A stretch of 19,070 nucleotides of DNA, taken from assembly GCA_016195505.1 (NCBI GenBank), contig JACPZN010000417.1, positions 1-19,070 on the forward strand, in the 5' to 3' direction. The position numbers and the translations under genes were made by a program. Positions 15,601 through 19,070 of this stretch are shown here, in pieces. Position 1 is the first letter of the stretch. Each line of letters opens with the position of its first letter. Source of the stretch: Nitrospirota bacterium (GTDB lineage: Bacteria > Nitrospirota > Nitrospiria > Nitrospirales > Nitrospiraceae). The notes under the pieces are model-generated. The model saw only the letters and a program-made list of their open reading frames with translations, was not told the origin of the DNA and searched no databases.

Positions 15601-16409
15601 GTCGAATAGCGCGCAAAGCCGCCGCCGATATGATCATAGATGCCGCCAGCCGCCATCATGTCGAGCGTCTTCGTCACCATCGCGAGCGTCTGAGGATCGC
15701 CTGACCGTCGATGGCACCTGAGCAGCAACGACAATCCAGCGGCCGGCGGGAACTTTGGTGCCGCGCCAAAGCCACCGTGTGTCTTGTCGAAATCTTCTTT
15801 AAGCTGCGTGACCGCCTCATCAAGAACCGATTCGCTGACGGAGACCGGGGAGGGGATACGCCCGTCGCCCCGTAACCGCTCCGTCATCTCCTTTGCCTGA
15901 GCGCAAACACCCACCGTGTCTTTGCCCCAATAGTCGGCGATCTTCTTCAGCAGCGTGCCAAAACCAGGTCGACCCCAACGATCTTCGGGAGGGAAATAAG
16001 TCCCTGCGAAAAATGGTTCTTGATCCGGCGTCAGGAATACTGTCATCGGCCAGCCACCCTGACCATGATTCATGGCCACCGTGGCCTGCATATAGATCTC
16101 GTCAAGGTCGGGCCGTTCTTCACGGTCAACTTTGATGGAGACGAAGTACCGGTTCATTAATTCGGCAATGGCTTCGTTCTCAAATGACTCCCGTTCCATG
16201 ACATGGCACCAGTGGCAAGCGGAATAGCCGATCGAAAGCAGGATGGGGCGGTTCTTCGCTTTGGCCATCTGGAGCGCTTCTGGTCCCCAGGGATACCAAT
16301 CCACCGGGTTGTGGGCGTGTTGTAGCAAATAGGGGCTGGTTTCGTGAGCAAGACGATTGGGACGGCGGTTAGTACGAGAAGAACTCATGATTTTGACCGT
16401 ACCATTCAT
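12699..16409 (-). CDS. Fusion of DUF255/YyaL thioredoxin-domain protein with an aldo/keto reductase
   Basis: One uninterrupted 1236-residue frame joins two whole proteins. Residues about 10-700 are a DUF255 (YyaL / spermatogenesis-associated protein 20) protein. It has a thioredoxin-like domain with CHWC (65-68) in SIGYSACHWCHVMERESF, then a six-hairpin glycosidase-like region (about 190-600; DADSEGVEGKFFVWTPAEI). The family's terminal cysteine pair is in YICRNFSCQQPVTDP. After a roughly 40-residue Gly/Ala/Thr linker, residues about 745-1236 are an aldo/keto reductase with tetrad D789, Y794, K826 and H889 (LIDTSTNYMDG, VVSKIGY, LLHNPEY), followed by a long C-terminal helical extension. Both halves look complete, so joint activity in redox or carbohydrate metabolism is possible, but the substrate is unknown. 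The start may be ATG 16407-16409 or ATG 16386-16388; neither has a strong ribosome site. The Pal-like gene follows after 44 bases. Confidence 0.9.
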   Translation of the reverse strand: MNGTVKIMSSSRTNRRPNRLAHETSPYLLQHAHNPVDWYPWGPEALQMAKAKNRPILLSIGYSACHWCHVMERESFENEAIAELMNRYFVSIKVDREERPDLDEIYMQATVAMNHGQGGWPMTVFLTPDQEPFFAGTYFPPEDRWGRPGFGTLLKKIADYWGKDTVGVCAQAKEMTERLRGDGRIPSPVSVSESVLDEAVTQLKEDFDKTHGGFGAAPKFPPAAGLSLLLRCHRRSGDPQTLAMVTKTLDMMAAGGIYDHIGGGFARYSTDERWLVPHFEKMLYDNALLARVYVEAYQVTKKPLYRQVATEVLDYVLREMTRPEGGFYSATDADSEGVEGKFFVWTPAEIQTALKNDEEARRFCELYDITDSGNWEHKNIPNRLRPIEDIAKRLNLTADELQETATRVKPVLYRARQQRIPPGLDDKVITAWNGMTLSAMAEAARVFGEDRYREAAQRTATFLLRTHVRAEGRLLRTSQAGRAQLDAYLEDYAYLAEGLLDLYEAGAAETYLHAAARLADYLMGDFMDDSQGGFFTTAKHHESLILRGRDGADGATPSANAVAASALARLSFHFDRQDWRDAAIGAVRAYGRQIARYPRAFAKSLAVVDFLTEGPVELAFIGDETQEGFRALRQAVADCYLPNRILATGQPGISSSLPLLKGKQAVAGNPALYICRNFSCQQPVTDPRSVLDALQTYVARSPDRPGSKQKMLKGTQHSGRATVQGTAAYAARTIGRTGEPSLANGFVALGTTGLTTTRLGFGTYRVDTQTADHREALKKALRDSCNLIDTSTNYMDGDSERLVGSAIAELIASGELRREEVIVVSKIGYVQGQNLKLAEAREKAGQPYPDMVKYGDGVWHCIHPEFLADQLTFSLDRLGLATLDICLLHNPEYFLSQASRRGEKDLAKLRANFYDRLERAFAYFESQVSAGRLQYYGVSSNTVTTPTDDPEATSLAHMVQAAQAAGKSAKCDRHHFCVIQLPMNLFESGAALTANTGPSNRQTLLEYAAQVGVAVLVNRPLNAIPAPQGGMLRLADFPVEGAPVDIARQLGTVGNLEQEYRSSIAPGIQQAGQSMTPTEFFNWAHELQRVRPQIQGLEHWEQIEQHMIAPQVNQVLKALSRHFSGAVSEQWETWRDRYIPELLMLLRGLRYEATERSRARTALVANAIDPFLPAPRRADSLSRKALWILASTPGVTCVLNGMRTSRYVDDALAVLRWEPLKDVRSLYEKIKTVAIH

Positions 16410-16785
16410 GAAAGGAGAGGGTCAACCCAAGAAACTGCTCTCCAAGTCATAAACTATTTTGCAGGATTGGGTCCTTTGTGAGATCAGTGTTTATCCTCGC
16501 ACATGGTGAGCACCATGTCCTTGTTCCAGGATTTGGAATCCCTCGTCGAGGCAGCGGCCGATGCAAAGATTGCGTCAGCCACAAAACAAGTGACTGCCTA
16601 TTTCAGTGTTGGCTACAAAACTCCTCTGCCAAGTCGGTAGAACAATCAGTCTGCAGGCGGGATCAATTTGTGTACTGAGTGGACTGTATCTGTGGGGATA
16701 GCCATCTGGTGCACAAGCATCGCGCGAACGCCCCGGACCTGACCATTTATATGGTATGCTTCAGAGTGTCTTGGGAGGCGTATCA
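16410..16785. other. Divergent intergenic region between the fusion gene and the DUF4124-like gene
   Basis: No convincing gene lies here; a 66-residue plus-strand frame (16478-16678) has no protein character. The region must hold the promoters for both divergent genes, but I could not pick out a clear -35/-10 pair for either. It contains a perfect palindrome (16501-16518) and a short GGATT/AATCC dyad (about 16532-16544). The ribosome site GGGAGG of the plus-strand gene lies 7 bases before 16786. Confidence 0.5.
16501..16518. promoter_or_regulatory. Perfect 18-base palindrome, possible operator
   Basis: ACATGGTGAGCACCATGT has two perfect 8-base arms around a 2-base centre. It lies 92 bases upstream of the fusion gene's start and 268 bases upstream of the plus-strand gene. 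The short centre suits a dimeric DNA-binding regulator better than an RNA hairpin. No regulator is identified. Confidence 0.45.
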
Positions 16786-18039
16786 ATGCTGTACGTCGGT
16801 CGAATTGTTACGCTAGTATTCTTGTCTGTCGCTCCTCCCGTTTTTTCCGCCACTCAAATCTATACCTATAAAGACGATTCCGGTACGCCGACGTTCACTA
16901 CCGAGCTTGATACAATCCCAGAGAAGTATCGCAGTCGGGTTGTCCCGCTCGATTCCGACTCTTCCTCATCCGTTGGGGGTGGGGTGCCCAGCCATGTCTC
17001 GGCAGTTGTTCGGGTGGTCACTGCCAGCGGCGAGTACCGCATGGGCGAACACGATACCCGGGCCGATGCGGTTCGATTGGCCATTGAAGCGGCGAAGAGG
17101 CAGACGCTTGAGCAAGTTGCGACCTATCTGGAGAGCGTGACCGAGGTCAAGAATATGGATGTCACGCGGGATGACATACGGACCTACACCGCCGGTGTCG
17201 TGATGGTGCTGAATCAGAAGATCAGCACCAGACTGGAGGGGGAAACTGTGGTAATCCACGCGGACCTCACTTCCCAGGTGGACCCCAATGAAGTCGTTCA
17301 GGCCATCATGGCGCTTCGAGAAAATGAGAGCGCGAAACAGGAACTCGCGGCGCTCCGAGCCGAGACGGACCAATTGCACCAACAGCTCGACACCGCTAAT
17401 CAGGCATTAAGCACGGCGGTGTCACCCGATCAGGTACAGGCGCTCAATCAGCAGCGGCAGGACCTCTTAAACCAGCTACAAACCGATTCGCTCGTGTCCC
17501 AAGCCTGGTCCGATTGGGTCTATGTGACCCCAATCATCTACCCCTATCCGTGGATCGGGGTGCAGCAAGTGCATGGACTGCTGCTCCAAGCGCGGCAGCT
17601 CAATCCACAGAACCGTCATCTTCGGGTGCTGCAACAAGTTGTTACAGCGCAGGCTGGGGCCTACTCTTCAGCGGGGACGCCTGGACTCTCGCGCTCATTG
17701 CCGCCGCGCAACTCCTTGCTTGTGCCGCCGCCGCCCCCGCAGCAGTTCGCACCTGTACCGCATCCGAATCAGTCATTGGGGTCGAGTGCGCCTAATCCTG
17801 GTATGCGTGAGTCGAGTCCTCCGACAGCACAGACGCTGCAGCACCTCTCCACCCCTCTGCCCCCGACGCTGCAGCAGGTTCACCCACCCCATTTCGCGCA
17901 ACCCAACCCTCCGGTGCTTCGCGCGCCGTATTCCGTGCCATCCGCACCCCAGCAAATGAGCCCGCAACATTTTGGCGGAAGAGGAGGGTACTCCGGCCGA
18001 GGCGGTGGTTCATCCGGCGGCGGACATCATGGCCGCTAG
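16786..18039 (+). CDS. Secreted protein with DUF4124-like start, coiled coil and Pro/Gly-rich tail
   Basis: A 417-residue exported protein of unknown function. The signal peptide (about 1-22) ends VFSA. The mature N-terminus IYTYKDDSGTPTFTTELDTI resembles the DUF4124 domain of periplasmic proteins. Residues about 72-172 include ADAVRLAIEAAKRQTLEQVA and a b-strand/helix pattern that recalls the LPP20/FlgT-type fold, a weak resemblance. A coiled coil follows (about 178-232), then SDWVYVTPIIYPYPW, a Pro/Gln-rich region (about 305-390) and a Gly/His/Arg-rich tail ending GGHHGR. The start is ATG at 16786 with GGGAGG 7 bases upstream; an ATG ten codons earlier lacks such a site. It converges with the lipoprotein gene at 18063-18683 with only 23 bases between stops. 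Confidence 0.82.
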   Translation: MLYVGRIVTLVFLSVAPPVFSATQIYTYKDDSGTPTFTTELDTIPEKYRSRVVPLDSDSSSSVGGGVPSHVSAVVRVVTASGEYRMGEHDTRADAVRLAIEAAKRQTLEQVATYLESVTEVKNMDVTRDDIRTYTAGVVMVLNQKISTRLEGETVVIHADLTSQVDPNEVVQAIMALRENESAKQELAALRAETDQLHQQLDTANQALSTAVSPDQVQALNQQRQDLLNQLQTDSLVSQAWSDWVYVTPIIYPYPWIGVQQVHGLLLQARQLNPQNRHLRVLQQVVTAQAGAYSSAGTPGLSRSLPPRNSLLVPPPPPQQFAPVPHPNQSLGSSAPNPGMRESSPPTAQTLQHLSTPLPPTLQQVHPPHFAQPNPPVLRAPYSVPSAPQQMSPQHFGGRGGYSGRGGGSSGGGHHGR

Positions 18040-18062
18040 GATGTGTGAGGGGCGGTGGTCGC

Positions 18063-18683
18063 TTACTGGGGTTCAGAGATCTTCGTAGTAGGACTAGTCG
18101 GAGTTGGAAACAGATTCCGTCTCGGAATCACTGCGGTGCTTGAACAAGTGCCTGCCTCCTTGTCTGCTTTGCGGTCGACAATCCGCACGTCGCTCAGCAC
18201 CTCGTTGACCAATCCTTCACGGACGACTTCGATATCTTGCTCCACATCCTTTCCTATCCGCTCACGAAAGCGATCGGTCGATCGTTCGGTCACTTTCACA
18301 CGAACGAGCTTCGAAAGCTCGACCCGCGCTGCCAGATCGGCTGAATGCTGGCAGAGGTGGAGTCCTTTCGCGAGATTCCCATAACCCGTCGCACGGATGT
18401 ATTCGCCATCTGAGGGCCCGATTTCGGAGGGTGGAATCTGTACACCCTTTTGAATGGATGGTGTGGGCATGGATAAGGGATCTCCAGGAGTTGAGGCTGG
18501 GGATGAAGATTGAGGGTCACCTTGCTGCGGCGGGTGTTCTTTTGCGTTCAGCTGCTGAAACGCCTTATCGGCATGTTGCCGGATAGTGTCGGGGTTTGAT
18601 GCGGGAGTCGGTGCCGTCGAGCAGCCGAACGTGATGAGGAGACTGCCGAAGATGAGCCAAATGGTTTGAATGGTCTTGATCAT
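18063..18683 (-). CDS. Lipoprotein with LPP20/FlgP-like region
   Basis: A 206-residue lipoprotein. The N-terminal hydrophobic signal ends ITFGC, with lipidated Cys21. A Pro/Ser/Gln-rich spacer (about 22-85) follows, then a folded part: GEYIRATGYGNLAKGLHLCQ, HSADLAARVELSKLVRVKVT, then RFRERIGKDVEQDIEVVREG. The pattern of a short strand with GYG, then a helix of repeated Ala/Glu/Leu, then charged helices resembles the LPP20/FlgP outer-membrane lipoprotein group. Function is unknown. The start is ATG at 18681-18683 with GAGGGT just upstream. It follows the RND pump end by 70 bases on the same strand and could be in the same transcript. The paired convergent gene at 16786-18039 has a loosely similar helical segment. 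Confidence 0.78.
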   Translation of the reverse strand: MIKTIQTIWLIFGSLLITFGCSTAPTPASNPDTIRQHADKAFQQLNAKEHPPQQGDPQSSSPASTPGDPLSMPTPSIQKGVQIPPSEIGPSDGEYIRATGYGNLAKGLHLCQHSADLAARVELSKLVRVKVTERSTDRFRERIGKDVEQDIEVVREGLVNEVLSDVRIVDRKADKEAGTCSSTAVIPRRNLFPTPTSPTTKISEPQ

Positions 18684-18753
18684 ACCCTCGCTATCATACC
18701 CGATCCGCCTATCACTTTGTGCGGCTCTTCATGGGAGCCTGGATAGATGATCG

Positions 18754-19070
18754 CTACGCGCTTGTGGCGCTTTCTCTTCCTTTTGGCACACCGCTCCTCA
18801 TCCGTAATAAACGCAATCGCATTCGATCGAGATAGAGGTACACGACGGGTGTCGTATATAGAGTGAGCAACTGACTGACGAGCAACCCGCCGACGATGGC
18901 AATGCCGAGCGGCCGGCGCAATTCCGATCCCACCCCCGTTCCGAGCGCCAACGGCAGCGCGCCGAACAAAGCCGCCATCGTCGTCATCATGATCGGCCGG
19001 AAGCGCAACAGGCACGCCTCGTAGATCGCGTCCTCCGGCCGTTTACCGTCCTTACGTTCTGCGTCCAACG
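18754..19070 (-). CDS. RND family efflux transporter, C-terminal end (runs off window)
   Basis: The last 105 or so residues of a hydrophobic/amphiphilic efflux (HAE1, AcrB/MdtB/MdtC-like) RND pump, an inner-membrane, proton-driven exporter. Recognisable are RFRPIMMTTMAALFGALPLA (the RPIxMT hallmark), LGTGVGSELRRPLGIAIVGG and LLVSQLLTLYTTPVVYLYLD, the last transmembrane helices (TM11-TM12 region). A short basic cytoplasmic tail follows and ends at TAG 18754-18756. The substrate cannot be read from this end. The N-terminal 900 or so residues lie outside the window. The lipoprotein gene starts 70 bases further on. Confidence 0.95.
   Translation of the reverse strand, partial: LDAERKDGKRPEDAIYEACLLRFRPIMMTTMAALFGALPLALGTGVGSELRRPLGIAIVGGLLVSQLLTLYTTPVVYLYLDRMRLRLLRMRSGVPKGRESATSA

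Noticed and set aside
16478..16678. 66-residue plus-strand frame between the fusion gene and the secreted protein gene
   Set aside because: Cysteine- and serine-rich sequence with no signal, motif or ribosome site; it contains the palindrome and looks non-coding.
18723..18739. GGCTC/GAGCC stem after the RND pump as terminator
   Set aside because: Only five pairs with a seven-base loop and no T-tract; too weak to call.
18680..19015. 111-residue minus-strand frame overlapping the RND pump end
   Set aside because: It overlaps the strongly recognisable RND C-terminus in another frame and is rich in Arg/Ala/His typical of shadow frames.

Overview
The window looks like a chromosomal segment of a Gram-negative bacterium, most likely in the phylum Nitrospirota (Nitrospira-like). 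The Gram-negative call rests on type II secretion genes, a Pal/OmpA lipoprotein, an RND efflux pump and a second outer-membrane-type lipoprotein. The phylum is an inference from overall protein flavour and gene mix, not proven. Genes are tightly packed, GC-moderate and often start with GTG or TTG. I found no tRNA, rRNA, CRISPR array or recognisable insertion sequence.

Layout. (1) 1-5024, minus strand: a type II secretion / type IV pilus-like assembly cluster reading gspC (4143-5024), gspE (592-2376), gspF (1-534, running off the window). The usual gspD is not between gspC and gspE. That space holds a small secreted protein with an ICH-type cysteine domain (3566-3823), an interrupted unknown gene (2814-3565), an AT-rich stretch and several inverted repeats. 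(2) 5178-7170, plus strand: gmd and fcl, the two enzymes that turn GDP-mannose into GDP-L-fucose, with a good promoter upstream. (3) 7439-8252: a small TPR protein and, convergent to it, a small protein resembling a winged-helix fold. (4) 8428-11930: SixA phosphohistidine phosphatase facing a tight minus-strand operon of Ppx/GppA phosphatase followed by two tandem thymidylate-kinase-like proteins. The second kinase has arginine in place of the P-loop lysine. (5) 12085-16409, minus strand: a 1236-residue fusion of a DUF255/YyaL thioredoxin-glycosidase-like protein with an aldo/keto reductase, followed by a Pal-like lipoprotein. (6) 16786-18683: two convergent envelope genes, a DUF4124-like secreted protein and a lipoprotein. 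(7) 18754-19070: the C-terminal end of an RND efflux pump.

How the genes fit together. Most of the window serves the cell envelope: secretion, fucose precursor synthesis for surface polysaccharide, Pal, RND efflux and secreted proteins. The Ppx-kinase-kinase/SixA block is a phosphate-metabolism or signalling island of unknown physiological role. The points most worth following up are the tandem kinase pair with the altered P-loop, the DUF255-aldo/keto reductase fusion, and the broken module where gspD would be expected.
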